64,000 nt of DNA from Gammaproteobacteria bacterium (GCA_026398875.1 JAPLSB010000021.1:1-64000); one strand, 5' to 3'. Counted from the first letter of the stretch, positions 27,712 through 36,183 are shown. The notes: a model not told the origin generated them from the letters alone. Made by a program: numbers and translations.

Positions 27712-28896
27712 ATGAAATTCAAGAAGCTCGCCGACCTCGACCTCAAGAACCAGCGCGTGTTCATCCGCGCCGATCTCAACGTGCCGCAGGACGATGCCGG
27801 CAACATCACCGAGGACACCCGTGTCCGCGCATCGATTCCCGGCATCAAGCTGGCGCTGGCCAAGGGCGCGGCGGTGATGGTCACCTCGCATCTCGGCCGT
27901 CCGACCGAAGGCGAGTTCAAGCCGGCCGATACGCTGGCGCCGATCGCCGCGCGGATGGGCGAGCTGCTCGGCCAGCCGGTCAAGCTGGTGCAGAACTGGG
28001 TCGATGGCGGCTTCACCGTCGCCCCGGGCGAGGTCGTGCTGCTCGAGAACTGCCGCGTCAACAAGGGCGAGAAGAAGAACAGCGACGAGCTGGCGACCAA
28101 GATGGCCGCGCTCTGCGATGTCTATGTCAACGACGCCTTCGGCACCTCGCACCGCGCCGAAGCCACCACTCACGCGCTGGCCTTGAAGGCCAAGATCGCC
28201 TGCGCCGGCCCGCTGGTGGCGGCCGAACTGGAAGCGCTGGGCGCGGCGCTCGGCAATCCGAAGCGGCCGCTGGTGGCGATCGTCGGCGGCTCCAAGGTGT
28301 CGACCAAGCTGACCATCCTCGATGCGCTCGCCGACAAGGTCGACCAGCTGGTGGTCGGTGGCGGCATCGCCAACACCTTCATGCTGGCGGCCGGGTTGTC
28401 GATCGGCAAATCGCTGGCCGAAGCCGATCTGGTGCCGGAAGCGAAGCGGATCATCGACAAGCTGAAGGCGCGCGGCGCCTCGGTGCCGATTCCGACCGAT
28501 GTGGTGACGGCCAAGGCGTTCTCGCCGACTGCCGAAGCCACGGTCAAGAAGGCGACCGAGGTGGCGGCCGATGACCTGATCCTGGACATCGGCCCGGATA
28601 CCGCCAAGCAGCTGGCCGACATCATGGTCAGCGCCGGCACCATCGTCTGGAACGGCCCGCTCGGCGTCTTCGAGTTCGACCAGTTCGCCAACGGCACCAA
28701 GGTGCTGGCGGCGGCGATCGCGAAGTCCTCGGCCCTGTCGATCGCCGGCGGCGGCGACACAGTGGCGGCGATCGCCAAGTTCGGCATCGGCGAGCAGGTC
28801 GGCTACATCTCGACGGCCGGCGGCGCCTTCCTCGAGTTCCTCGAAGGCAAGACCTTACCGGCGGTGGCGGCGCTCGAAGCGCGCGCCGAGGGCTGA
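27712..28896 (+). CDS. pgk: Phosphoglycerate kinase
   Basis: This enzyme transfers the acyl-phosphate of 1,3-bisphosphoglycerate to ADP, the step after Gap. The 394-residue length is typical. Visible segments are [13 protein letters not shown] and [12 protein letters not shown] in the N-terminal substrate domain, and [19 protein letters not shown] and the nucleotide-binding [13 protein letters not shown] in the C-terminal domain. The ATG at 27712 sits after a C-rich leader with only a weak ribosome-binding site; an in-frame start at 27664 would lie in the gap terminator and is rejected. Confidence 0.97.
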   Translation: MKFKKLADLDLKNQRVFIRADLNVPQDDAGNITEDTRVRASIPGIKLALAKGAAVMVTSHLGRPTEGEFKPADTLAPIAARMGELLGQPVKLVQNWVDGGFTVAPGEVVLLENCRVNKGEKKNSDELATKMAALCDVYVNDAFGTSHRAEATTHALALKAKIACAGPLVAAELEALGAALGNPKRPLVAIVGGSKVSTKLTILDALADKVDQLVVGGGIANTFMLAAGLSIGKSLAEADLVPEAKRIIDKLKARGASVPIPTDVVTAKAFSPTAEATVKKATEVAADDLILDIGPDTAKQLADIMVSAGTIVWNGPLGVFEFDQFANGTKVLAAAIAKSSALSIAGGGDTVAAIAKFGIGEQVGYISTAGGAFLEFLEGKTLPAVAALEARAEG

Positions 28897-28912
28897 AGTC
28901 CTCGCGCAGCAA

Positions 28913-28947
28913 AAAGGCGGCGACCGGGCATCCCGGTCGCCGCCTTT
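28913..28947. terminator. Bidirectional terminator after pgk
   Basis: A 16-bp perfect stem (28913-28928 with 28932-28947) with a 3-nt loop lies between the convergent pgk and the exported-protein gene at 28964. A5 and T3 flanks support both directions. Confidence 0.88.
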
Positions 28948-28963
28948 GTCGTTGTGGCCGGTG

Positions 28964-29359
28964 CTATTGCTTGTCGGTCGACGAGAACTTCGAATTGATC
29001 TCGGCGATGTAGGCATTGGCTTCGGCCACCGCCTTGTTGGCGGCTTCGGCGTGGGCATTGGCGGCCGCCGTGTTGACGGTGACGTAGTTCTTCACGCAGG
29101 CCTGATAGTTGTTCAGCGCGGCGTTGAAGGCATCCGCTTCCTTCTGCGACGCGAAGGCCTTGGCCACCGGCGGTTGCACGCAGGCATGGGCCGGCGGTGC
29201 CGGGAACGGTTGCAGCTCGGTGAACGGGGTGAAGGTCACCAGGTTCGCCGGTGCCGAATCGGCCGGCTTCTCGCGCGGCTTGATGCGCGAGGCGCTGTCG
29301 CCGGACTGCGCGAAGGCAAGGGCAGGCGTCAGCAGCAGCGCGAACATCAGCTTGTTCAT
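28964..29359 (-). CDS. Unrecognised exported Ala-rich protein (131 aa)
   Basis: I do not recognise this family. The 131-residue product has a clear signal peptide (MNKLMFALLLTPALAFAQ, likely cleaved after AFA). The mature protein has a Pro-rich segment (FPAPPAHACVQPP) and an Ala/Asn-rich helical stretch (NTAAANAHAEAANKAVAEANAYIAEINSK) that could form a coiled coil. Two cysteines (HACVQ, YQACV) could make one disulfide. ATG 29359 is preceded by GAGGAAA 6 nt upstream; the longer open frame is rejected. It is divergent from the MoxR gene (134 nt) and convergent with pgk, so it stands alone. Probably a small periplasmic protein. Confidence 0.7.
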   Translation of the reverse strand: MNKLMFALLLTPALAFAQSGDSASRIKPREKPADSAPANLVTFTPFTELQPFPAPPAHACVQPPVAKAFASQKEADAFNAALNNYQACVKNYVTVNTAAANAHAEAANKAVAEANAYIAEINSKFSSTDKQ

Positions 29360-29493
29360 GTCGGATTTCCTCAGCCGCGGCGCGGCTTGTCTGGGGATCA
29401 GCCGCGATCCTAGCAAAGCCTTCGTCGGGGCGGCCGCGCGGGTCGTTCGGCTAAACTTCGGGCACATTTTTCCCTTATTCCGGATGGGCTTCC

Positions 29494-30336
29494 ATGCGCT
29501 TCGAAGGTACGCAGGATTACGTTTCGACCGATGATCTGACGCTTGCCGTCAACGCCGCAGTGACGCTGCAGCGGCCGCTGCTGGTGAAGGGCGAGCCGGG
29601 CACCGGCAAGACCCGGCTGGCGATCGAAGTCGCGAAGTCGCTGGGCATGCCGTACTTCGAGTGGCATGTGAAATCGACCACCAAGGCCCAGCAGGGCCTG
29701 TACGAGTACGACGCGGTGTCGCGCCTGCGTGATTCGCAGCTGGGCGATTCGCGGGTCAAGGACATCGCCAACTACATCGTCAAGGGCAAGCTCTGGGAGT
29801 GCTTCGAGTCCGAGACGACGCCGGTGCTGCTGATCGACGAGATCGACAAGGCCGACATCGAGTTCCCGAACGACCTGCTCCGCGAGCTGGACCAGATGGA
29901 GTTCTACGTCTACGAGACCAAGCAGCTCGTGAAGGCGAAGAACCGGCCGGTGATCATCATCACCTCGAACAACGAGAAGGAACTGCCGGACGCCTTCCTG
30001 CGCCGCTGCTTCTTCCACTACATCCGCTTCCCGGACAAGGACACGATGCAGAAGATCGTCGATGTCCATCACCCGGACATCAAGAAGACGCTGCTCAAGG
30101 AAGCGATGGAAGCGTTCTTCGGCCTGCGCGAACTGCCGGGGCTGAAGAAGAAGCCGAGCACCTCCGAGTTGCTCGACTGGCTGAAGCTGCTGATGGCCGA
30201 GGACATCGACCCGGCGGCGCTGCGCGAGACCAGCGTCAAGAAGAGCCTGCCGCCGCTGTATGGCGCGCTGCTGAAGAACGAGCAGGACGTTCACCTGTTC
30301 GAGCGCATCGCCTTCATGGCCCGGCGCTCCAGCTGA
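29494..30336 (+). CDS. MoxR-type AAA+ ATPase
   Basis: MoxR AAA+ ATPases act as chaperones that mature or activate target complexes, usually together with a VWA-domain protein. The 280-residue protein has Walker A GEPGTGKT (33-40), Walker B LLIDEIDKAD (about 113-122), sensor 1 ITSNNEKELPDAFLRRC with the arginine finger, and a C-terminal lid with a Lys-rich loop. The most probable partner is the VWA protein at 34478-35656, about 4.1 kb away on the same strand with seven genes between. The start follows CGGATGGG. A 20-bp palindrome lies just after the stop. Confidence 0.93.
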   Translation: MRFEGTQDYVSTDDLTLAVNAAVTLQRPLLVKGEPGTGKTRLAIEVAKSLGMPYFEWHVKSTTKAQQGLYEYDAVSRLRDSQLGDSRVKDIANYIVKGKLWECFESETTPVLLIDEIDKADIEFPNDLLRELDQMEFYVYETKQLVKAKNRPVIIITSNNEKELPDAFLRRCFFHYIRFPDKDTMQKIVDVHHPDIKKTLLKEAMEAFFGLRELPGLKKKPSTSELLDWLKLLMAEDIDPAALRETSVKKSLPPLYGALLKNEQDVHLFERIAFMARRSS

Positions 30337-30350
30337 ACAAGCCGCCGGGG

Positions 30351-30370
30351 CGGCCTGAAGCTTCAGGCCG
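30351..30370. terminator. Perfect 20-bp palindrome between the MoxR gene and nsrR (putative terminator)
   Basis: CGGCCTGAAG/CTTCAGGCCG forms a self-complementary hairpin at the ends of two convergent genes and is followed by TTT on the plus strand. The nsrR stop codon lies within it. Confidence 0.5.
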
Positions 30371-30803
30371 TTTCCGGCTCCAGCAGCTGTTCGAGCCGTA
30401 GCAGCGTCGGGCCGCGAACCACGTCGGCGACGCTGTATTTCTTCAGCCCGTCGATGAACGCGCGCTCGGCGCGATCAAGCACGCCTTTCAGCAGGCAGGC
30501 GCCGTTCAGCGCACACGGGCCGCGCGCGCAGTCGGCCATGTGGCCGCTGCCTTCCATCGCTTCGACGATCTCGCCGATCGACAGCGACTCTGGCGGCCGT
30601 GCCAGGCGCAGGCCGCCGCTGCGGCCGCTGACCGATTCGATGTAGCCGAACTTGCGCAGTCCCTGCGCCACCTTGTGCATGTGATGCATCGAGACCGCGT
30701 ACTTCCTGGCGATGTTTGACACGCTGACCGGCTTGCCGTCGCGGGTGCCGGCGAGATAGACGATCAGTCGCAGGGAGTAGTCGGTGTAGAGAGAGAGTCT
30801 CAC
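30363..30803 (-). CDS. nsrR: NsrR-like Rrf2-family nitric-oxide-sensing repressor
   Basis: Rrf2 repressors use an iron-sulfur cluster to sense nitric oxide, iron or sulfur status. In this 146-residue protein the N-terminal winged helix reads VRLSLYTDYSLRLIVYLAG, and three cysteines are spaced Cys-x4-Cys-x5-Cys (CARGPCALNGAC), the arrangement of NsrR rather than IscR. GTG 30803 is preceded by TGGAGC and gives the family N-terminus; an ATG four codons upstream (30815) is possible. It diverges from the ANTAR gene, and an imperfect inverted repeat in the shared region could be its own operator. No NO-detoxifying gene lies beside it, so its targets are elsewhere. Confidence 0.82.
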   Translation of the reverse strand: MRLSLYTDYSLRLIVYLAGTRDGKPVSVSNIARKYAVSMHHMHKVAQGLRKFGYIESVSGRSGGLRLARPPESLSIGEIVEAMEGSGHMADCARGPCALNGACLLKGVLDRAERAFIDGLKKYSVADVVRGPTLLRLEQLLEPETA

Positions 30804-30878
30804 GCAGGGCTCCATTCGATTGCGGCGAAGCTTAGCGCCAAAGAAAGAGACGACAAGGGCGCGCCTGATTTCTCCTAA

Positions 30879-30903
30879 ACATGGCATTTGATTTGCTATC
30901 TTT
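30879..30903. promoter_or_regulatory. Candidate NsrR-type operator between nsrR and the ANTAR gene
   Basis: AACATGGCATT (30879-30889) and TTTGCTATCTT (30893-30903) form an imperfect inverted repeat in the only AT-rich part of the divergent region. The half-sites resemble the NsrR motif AAGATGCATTT with a one-base insertion each, so the match is partial. Confidence 0.35.
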
Positions 30904-30932
30904 GAATCGAAAGTCGCCGCCAGGAGCCGCCC

Positions 30933-31523
30933 ATGACCTCACGAAAGCCGGCCGCGCGCATCGCCGTGATGCACGATGCCTCGAAACCCCTGCAGGCGCT
31001 GACCGATGCGCTGCAGGCGGGTGCCCATTGCGTGGTCGGCTGCCTGCCGATGAGCGACGAGGCGCCCGCTTCGCTGTCGATGCTGCGCCCGGATCTGGTG
31101 ATGGTCTGCGTCGACGTCCCCACCGACGACACACTGGCGGTGATCGGCCGCTCGCAGTGCGCGCACCCGCGGCCGATGGCGTTGATCGCCGAACGCAACG
31201 ACCCGCGCCTGACGCGCCGGGTGATCTGCAGTGGCGTCAGCGACTACGTGGTCGGCGCGCTCGACCGGGTCTCGCTCGGCGCCGTGTTCGAGGTGGCAGT
31301 CACCCGGTTCGAGTGGCAGCAGCAGTTGCAGAAGTCCCTGCACGACGCCCGCACCCGGCTTGCCGACCAGCGCGACATCGGCCGCGCCAAGGGCCTGCTG
31401 ATGAAGCGTCGCGAGCTCGACGAGGAGCAGGCCTACCAGCTGCTGCGCTCGATGGCGATGCGGCGCAAGCAGCCGATCGGCGAACTGTCGCGGCAACTGC
31501 TCGAAGCGGCGCTGGCGATCTGA
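30933..31523 (+). CDS. ANTAR-domain response regulator (NasT-like) with degenerate receiver
   Basis: ANTAR proteins bind paired RNA hairpins in leaders and prevent transcription termination, often in nitrogen metabolism. The 196-residue protein has an N-terminal receiver-like domain (about 9-125), a short coiled coil (EWQQQLQKSLHDARTRLADQR) and a C-terminal ANTAR domain (DIGRAKGLLMKRRELDEEQAYQLLRSMAMRRKQPIGELSRQLLEA). The receiver is degenerate: the acidic pocket is reduced to one Asp, the phospho-site region reads VCVDVP (Asp61), and the conserved Lys is missing, so phosphorylation is unlikely. ATG follows AGGAG. It diverges from nsrR; no nitrate-assimilation genes are nearby. Confidence 0.88.
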   Translation: MTSRKPAARIAVMHDASKPLQALTDALQAGAHCVVGCLPMSDEAPASLSMLRPDLVMVCVDVPTDDTLAVIGRSQCAHPRPMALIAERNDPRLTRRVICSGVSDYVVGALDRVSLGAVFEVAVTRFEWQQQLQKSLHDARTRLADQRDIGRAKGLLMKRRELDEEQAYQLLRSMAMRRKQPIGELSRQLLEAALAI

Positions 31524-31652
31524 GCCGGCCGGCCGGCGTGTTCACGGCCGCTTGACTGGCTGCAGCGTGTCCCCAAGTTCGGAAGGTCGGCAGCTGTTGC
31601 CGATCGCTCACGCGTCCGTCCAAGTCTCCGTCCACGTTTCCGGGAGAGCCGC

Positions 31653-32270
31653 ATGCTGAACCGTCTGTCCGCACTGCTGATGATCGCCGCCACGCTGGTG
31701 CTGTCCGGCTGTGGCTACAACACGCTGCAATCGCAGGATGAGCAGATCAAGTCGGCCTGGGCCGAAGTGCTGAACCAGTACCAGCGCCGCGCCGATCTGG
31801 TGCCCAACCTGGTGTCGACGGTGAAGGGCTTCGCCGCGCAGGAAAAGGATGTACTGCTCGGTGTCACCGAGGCGCGCGCCAAGGTGGGCGGCATCAACGC
31901 GACGCCGGAACTGCTGAACGATCCGGCGGCGTTCCAGAAATTCACCCAGGCGCAGGGCGAACTGAGCGGCGCGCTGTCGCGGCTGCTGGTGGTCACCGAG
32001 AACTATCCTTCGCTTAAGTCCGACGGCCTGTTCCGCGATCTTCAGGCGCAGCTTGAAGGCACCGAGAACCGCATCACCGTGGCCCGCAAGCGCTACATCG
32101 ATGCGGTGGCCGCCTACAACATCACGGTGCGCAGCTTCCCGACCAACCTGACCGCGATGGCGACCGGCGCCAAGACCAAGCCGAGCTTCGAGGTCGAGAA
32201 CGAGAAAGCGATTTCCAGCGCGCCGAAGGTTGATTTCGGCGCCAGCCCGGCGCCGGCACCGGCACCCTGA
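31653..32270 (+). CDS. LemA family lipoprotein
   Basis: LemA proteins are membrane-attached helical-bundle proteins of unclear function. In 205 residues a lipoprotein signal ends in the lipobox LSGC (Cys20), and the conserved core shows DEQIKSAWAEVLNQYQRRADLVPNLVSTVKG and ENRITVARKRYIDAVAAYN. The C-terminus is an Ala-Pro tail. GGAG precedes the ATG. It is followed by two TPM-domain genes (35 nt and then 1 nt spacing), a known LemA-TPM association, so the three probably act together at the cell envelope. Confidence 0.93.
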   Translation: MLNRLSALLMIAATLVLSGCGYNTLQSQDEQIKSAWAEVLNQYQRRADLVPNLVSTVKGFAAQEKDVLLGVTEARAKVGGINATPELLNDPAAFQKFTQAQGELSGALSRLLVVTENYPSLKSDGLFRDLQAQLEGTENRITVARKRYIDAVAAYNITVRSFPTNLTAMATGAKTKPSFEVENEKAISSAPKVDFGASPAPAPAP

Positions 32271-32305
32271 TCGGCGCGCCCGCCATCGCCGGCCGCGCGC
32301 TGCCG

Positions 32306-33181
32306 ATGATCGTCCGGACCGGGTGGATGCCGCTGCTGGCCGCCGCGCTGCTGCTGGTTGGCGGTGCGGCGCGGGCGCAGGCTCCGGTGCCGCCGCTGAC
32401 GGCGCGGGTCATCGACCAGACCGGCACCTTGGTGTCTGCCGATGCGGCGGCGCTGACGGCGAAGCTCGCCGCACTTGAAGCGGAAAAGGGCAGCCAGATC
32501 GCCGTGCTGATGGTCGCCAGCACCGAGCCGGAGACCATCGAGCAGTACGGCATCCGCGTGGCCGAGGCCTGGAAGCTCGGTCGCAAGGGTGTCGATGACG
32601 GCGCCATCCTGATCGTCGCCAAGGACGACCGGAAGCTGCGCATCGAGGTCGGCTACGGGCTCGAAGGCGCGCTGCCGGATGCGATCGCCAAGCGCATCGT
32701 CCGCGAGGACATCGCGCCTCATTTCCGCAGCGGCGACTACGCCGGCGGCATCAATGCCGGCATCGACCGGATGATCGCCGTGGTCAACGGCGAAGCGCTG
32801 CCTGCGCCGAAATCCGGCCGCGGCGCCTCGGGGTCATCGAAGCATCCGCCGCTGGAACTGCTGTTCGTCGCCTTCATCATCGTCTGGGGGCTGATGAGTG
32901 CGGTACGCCGCGTGCTCGGCACCGGCATCGCCTCGCTGGGCGTCGGCGGCATCCTCGGCTTCGTCGGCGCGCTGGTGCTGGCCTCGCTGGCGGCCGGCGT
33001 GGTGATCGCCATCGTGGCCGCGATCTTCGCGGCCATCGCCTGGAGCAGTGGCGGCCGCCGCGGTGGCGGCGGTTTCTACGGCGGCGGCTTCGGAGGTGGC
33101 GGAGGCTTCGGCGGCGGTGGTGGTGGTTTCAGCGGTGGCGGCGGCGGTTTCGGCGGCGGCGGTGCTTCGGGAGACTGGTGA
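32306..33181 (+). CDS. TPM-domain protein with Gly-rich tail (YgcG family)
   Basis: The 291-residue protein has a signal peptide (cleavage near ARAQA, residue 24), a TPM domain (ARVIDQTGTLVSADAAALTAKLAALEAEKGSQIAVLM to about residue 155), two closely spaced hydrophobic helices (about 175-195 and 208-245) and a tail of almost only Gly, Phe and Ser (GGGFGGGG repeats). TPM domains occur in membrane proteins linked to photosystem repair in plants and to unknown envelope roles in bacteria. It lies in the LemA-TPM-TPM unit; its stop is followed after one base by the next ATG. Confidence 0.9.
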   Translation: MIVRTGWMPLLAAALLLVGGAARAQAPVPPLTARVIDQTGTLVSADAAALTAKLAALEAEKGSQIAVLMVASTEPETIEQYGIRVAEAWKLGRKGVDDGAILIVAKDDRKLRIEVGYGLEGALPDAIAKRIVREDIAPHFRSGDYAGGINAGIDRMIAVVNGEALPAPKSGRGASGSSKHPPLELLFVAFIIVWGLMSAVRRVLGTGIASLGVGGILGFVGALVLASLAAGVVIAIVAAIFAAIAWSSGGRRGGGGFYGGGFGGGGGFGGGGGGFSGGGGGFGGGGASGDW

Positions 33182-33182
33182 G

Positions 33183-33701
33183 ATGCCCTCTACATCCCAT
33201 CCACTCGGGCGCTGGTTCCGGCATCTGTCGACCGGCACGCTGACGGTGCGTCGCGCCTTCCCGCCGCCGGTGATGGCGCGCATCACCGAGGCCGTGCGCA
33301 GCTGCGAACGTCGCCACGCCGGCGAGATCCGCTTCGTCATCGAGGCAGCGCTCGAACCACGCGAGCTGTGGTCCGGCCTGACGCCGCGCGAACGGGCACT
33401 CGAAGTGTTTTCGCGACTGCGGGTCTGGGACACCGAGCACAACAACGGCGTGCTGATCTACCTGCTGTACGCCGACCACGCGGTCGAGATCGTCGCCGAT
33501 CGCGGCGTCGGCGATGGCCGCGTCGACCCGGCCGAATGGCAGATCGCCTGTGAACGTATGCGCGAACATTTCCGCGCCGAGCGCTATGCCGAAGGTGCGA
33601 TCGCCGGCATCGAGACGGTGGCCGACGTGCTGTCGCGCCATCCTTCAGGGCGGGCCGATGTCGGCAACGAACTGCCGGATGCGCCACTGATCCTGCGGTA
33701 G
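33183..33701 (+). CDS. Second TPM-domain protein
   Basis: The 172-residue protein lacks a signal peptide. The TPM fold is recognisable from ARITEAVRSCERRHAGEIRFVIEAALE through RVWDTEHNNGVLIYLLYADHAVEIVADRGVG to the helix YAEGAIAGIETVADVLSRH. It starts one base after the preceding TPM gene, implying coupled translation. The longer upstream frame is the Gly-codon repeat of that gene read out of frame and is rejected. Its TAG stop is the TAG of a REP element (GTAG), so the repeat inserted or evolved exactly at the gene end. Confidence 0.88.
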   Translation: MPSTSHPLGRWFRHLSTGTLTVRRAFPPPVMARITEAVRSCERRHAGEIRFVIEAALEPRELWSGLTPRERALEVFSRLRVWDTEHNNGVLIYLLYADHAVEIVADRGVGDGRVDPAEWQIACERMREHFRAERYAEGAIAGIETVADVLSRHPSGRADVGNELPDAPLILR

Positions 33702-33783
33702 CGTGCGCTCCGCGCACGAGAGCGGGATGGCGGAATCGGGATGGTCACGCAGCGGGCGAGATCGTGCGCGCAGCGCACGCTAC
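33698..33783. repeat. Two inverted REP elements (BIME-like) at the ends of convergent genes
   Basis: GTAG followed by the imperfect palindrome CGTGCGCTCCGCGCACG (33698-33718) is repeated in inverse orientation, ending in CTAC at 33780-33783. The GTAG head next to a hairpin is the hallmark of REP sequences mobilised by RAYT transposases. The TAG stops of both flanking genes lie within the two GTAG heads. The pair can also form a long hairpin between convergent transcripts. Confidence 0.82.
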
Positions 33784-34412
33784 AGCACGAGGGTGTCGGC
33801 CTCCAGCACCCGCCACAGATACCAGCTGCCGACCGAGCGGTACGGCGCCCAGCAGGCGACGCGCGCCAGGGACTCGGCGTCGTCGAGCTTGGCTCCGCTG
33901 TTGTGTAGGCGGTTCAGGCCATTGCGCAGGCCGACATCGCCGAGCGAAAAGATGTCGAGCCGGTCGAGCGCGAAGATCAGGAACATCTCGGCTGTCCAGC
34001 GGCCGATGCCGGGCAGGGCGTCGAGCACCTCGATCGCCGCTTCGTCATCGAGCTTCTTCAGTTCCGCGAAATCGAGCCGCCCGTCGGCCCTGGCTTCAGC
34101 CAGCGCCCGCAGCCATCTGGCCTTGGCGTTCGACAGACCGCAGCTGCGCAGCGCGTCGTGGTCGGCGGCCAGGAAGTGATCGGGCAGGAAGCGCTTGCCG
34201 GCGCCGGTCAGCACCGCGACCCGGGCCTGGATGGTGTCGGCGGCCTTGATCGACAGCTGCTGGCCGATGATCGAGCTGCACAGCACATGGAACGGATCGC
34301 GATGACGGCTGCCGATGGTGCAGGGGCCGTGACGATCGATCAGCCGGGCGAGGCGGGAGTCGACGCTGCGCAGATGCGCTTCGGCGGCGCGCATCGTGTC
34401 GGGTTTGATCAT
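33780..34412 (-). CDS. DNA-3-methyladenine glycosylase II-like (HhH-GPD)
   Basis: AlkA-type glycosylases remove alkylated purines at the start of base-excision repair. The 210-residue protein has the helix-hairpin-helix LDALPGIGRWTAEMFLIF followed by the segment RLDIFSLGDVGLRNGL, in which Asp (GDVGLR) is the catalytic residue. CSSIIGQQLSIKAADTIQAR is the typical first part of the fold. The short length and absence of an N-terminal beta domain match the small AlkA/MAG1-like branch. It diverges from the VWA gene. Its TAG stop lies in the inverted REP arm. Confidence 0.92.
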   Translation of the reverse strand: MIKPDTMRAAEAHLRSVDSRLARLIDRHGPCTIGSRHRDPFHVLCSSIIGQQLSIKAADTIQARVAVLTGAGKRFLPDHFLAADHDALRSCGLSNAKARWLRALAEARADGRLDFAELKKLDDEAAIEVLDALPGIGRWTAEMFLIFALDRLDIFSLGDVGLRNGLNRLHNSGAKLDDAESLARVACWAPYRSVGSWYLWRVLEADTLVL

Positions 34413-34477
34413 GGTGGCGGCAGGGCAGGCGAGTGGTGACGGTAGAATGCCGCAAAGCCCTTTTCGCCCCGACTGCC

Positions 34478-35656
34478 ATGCTTTTCGGATTCTTCCTGAC
34501 CTTGCGTGCCGCCGGCCTCAAGCCGGGCCTCGGCGAGTTCCTGACCCTGCTCGAAGCGCTGAAGAAGCATGTCGTCGTCTATTCGATCGACGACTTCTAC
34601 CTGCTGGCGCGGATGACGCTGGTCAAGGACGAAAGCCAGTACGACCGCTACGACCGCGCGTTCGCCGCCTACTTCAAGGGCGTGGAATCGATGTTCGACC
34701 TGCTCGGCGGCGCGATCCCGGACGAATGGCTGCGGCGCGAGATGGAAAAGCTGCTGAGCGACGAGGAGAAGGCCAAGATCGCCTCGCTCGGCGGTTTCGA
34801 GGAATTGATGGAAACGCTGAAGAAGCGGCTTGAGGAACAGAAGGAACGCCACCAGGGCGGCAACAAGTGGATCGGCACCGGCGGCACCAGCCCGTTCGGC
34901 AATTCCGGCTTCAATCCGGAAGGTGTGCGGATCGGCGGCGAAGGCGGCCAGAAGCGCGCCGCCAAGGTCTGGGAAAAGCGCGAGTTCAAGAATCTCGACG
35001 ATCAGGTCGAACTCGGCACCCGCAACATCAAGGTGGCGCTGCGCAAGCTGCGCAAGTTCGCGCGCCAGGGTTCGCCGGACGTGCTCGACATCGACGACAC
35101 CATTTCCTCGACCGCCCGCAACGCCGGCTGGCTCGACATCAAGATGGTGCCGGAGCGCCACAACGCGGTGAAGGTGCTGCTGTTCCTCGATGTCGGCGGC
35201 TCGATGGACCCGCACGTGAAGGTCTGCGAGGAACTGTTCTCGGCGGCCAAGACCGAGTTCAAGCACCTGGAGTACTACTACTTCCACAACTTCATCTACG
35301 AATCGGTCTGGAAGGACAATCGCCGCCGCCACGCTGAGCGCATCCCGCTGTTCGACGTGCTGCGCAAGTACACGCCGGACTACAAGGTGATCTTCATCGG
35401 CGACGCGACGATGAGCCCTTACGAGATTCTCTATCCGGGCGGTAGCGTCGAGCACTGGAACGAGGAAGCTGGCGCGGTCTGGTTCAAGCGGCTGCTCGAT
35501 GCCTATCCGCGCACCGTCTGGCTGAACCCCGAGCACGAGGAGCGCTGGCAGTACACGCCGTCGATCACCGCCGCGCTGGAGCTGATCGGGCAGGACCGGA
35601 TGTTCTCGCTGACCCTGTCCGGGCTCGACAAGGCGATCAAGCGGCTGAGCCATTGA
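34478..35656 (+). CDS. VWA-domain protein, probable partner of the MoxR ATPase
   Basis: VWA proteins of this type (CoxE-like) pair with MoxR ATPases to assemble or activate target enzymes. In 392 residues the N-terminal helical part ([30 protein letters not shown]) is conserved in this family. The C-terminal VWA domain contains Asp238-Val-Gly-Gly-Ser242, a MIDAS motif in which the usual first serine is glycine, so metal binding may be altered. A Gly-rich linker ([23 protein letters not shown]) joins the halves. ATG 34478 fits the family N-terminus. TAGAAT at 34443-34448 is a possible -10. Confidence 0.88.
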   Translation: MLFGFFLTLRAAGLKPGLGEFLTLLEALKKHVVVYSIDDFYLLARMTLVKDESQYDRYDRAFAAYFKGVESMFDLLGGAIPDEWLRREMEKLLSDEEKAKIASLGGFEELMETLKKRLEEQKERHQGGNKWIGTGGTSPFGNSGFNPEGVRIGGEGGQKRAAKVWEKREFKNLDDQVELGTRNIKVALRKLRKFARQGSPDVLDIDDTISSTARNAGWLDIKMVPERHNAVKVLLFLDVGGSMDPHVKVCEELFSAAKTEFKHLEYYYFHNFIYESVWKDNRRRHAERIPLFDVLRKYTPDYKVIFIGDATMSPYEILYPGGSVEHWNEEAGAVWFKRLLDAYPRTVWLNPEHEERWQYTPSITAALELIGQDRMFSLTLSGLDKAIKRLSH

Positions 35657-35775
35657 GCAGTCGATCCGCAGCGCTGAAGATCGACGGCCGAAATTCAACG
35701 GTTTCCGAGTCTTCCGTCGCCACCTATAGTCGCTGCTCGCTGCATCCTCGCAGCGCATAAAACGGGAGAACAAGA

Positions 35776-36183
35776 ATGACCGTCTCAGTGCATGCATTGC
35801 TGCTGTTCACCGGCTGGGCCTTCCTGCTGGTGCTGACCGTGTTCGCCTACCGAGGCGTGGCGCTGCTGACCGGCACGCCGATCACCTCGTGGCCGCGCGG
35901 GTCGAAGAACCCGAACGACCCCGGCTTCATCCAGCGCGTCGCCGATGCCCATGCCAACACGCTGGAAAACCTGCCGATCTTCGCCGTGCTGGTGCTCGCT
36001 GCCGCTGCTATCGGCAAGCCGGAGGCGACCGCCGGGCTGGCGATGTACGTCGTCTATGCCCGTCTCGGCCAGAGTCTGGTGCACATCCTCGGCGTCAACA
36101 CGCCGCTGGTGCTGGCCCGCGCGACGTTCTGGGCCGTGCAGCTGGTCTGCTTCGGCCTGATGTTCTACGGGCTGCTGGCTTGA
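35776..36183 (+). CDS. MAPEG family membrane protein
   Basis: The 135-residue protein has four hydrophobic helices and the MAPEG-type pattern around RVADAHANTLENLPIFAVLVL and ARLGQSLVHILG. MAPEG proteins include glutathione-dependent transferases and peroxidases; bacterial members are mostly uncharacterised. The ATG is preceded by GGGAGAA. Its TGA overlaps the TTG start of the next gene by 3 nt, so the SanA-like protein is probably made from the same transcript. Confidence 0.9.
   Translation: MTVSVHALLLFTGWAFLLVLTVFAYRGVALLTGTPITSWPRGSKNPNDPGFIQRVADAHANTLENLPIFAVLVLAAAAIGKPEATAGLAMYVVYARLGQSLVHILGVNTPLVLARATFWAVQLVCFGLMFYGLLA

Noticed and set aside
33048..33182. N-terminal extension of the second TPM protein into the preceding gene
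   Set aside because: The extra residues are the Gly-codon repeat of the first TPM gene read in another frame; the ATG at 33183, one base after the stop, is the better start.
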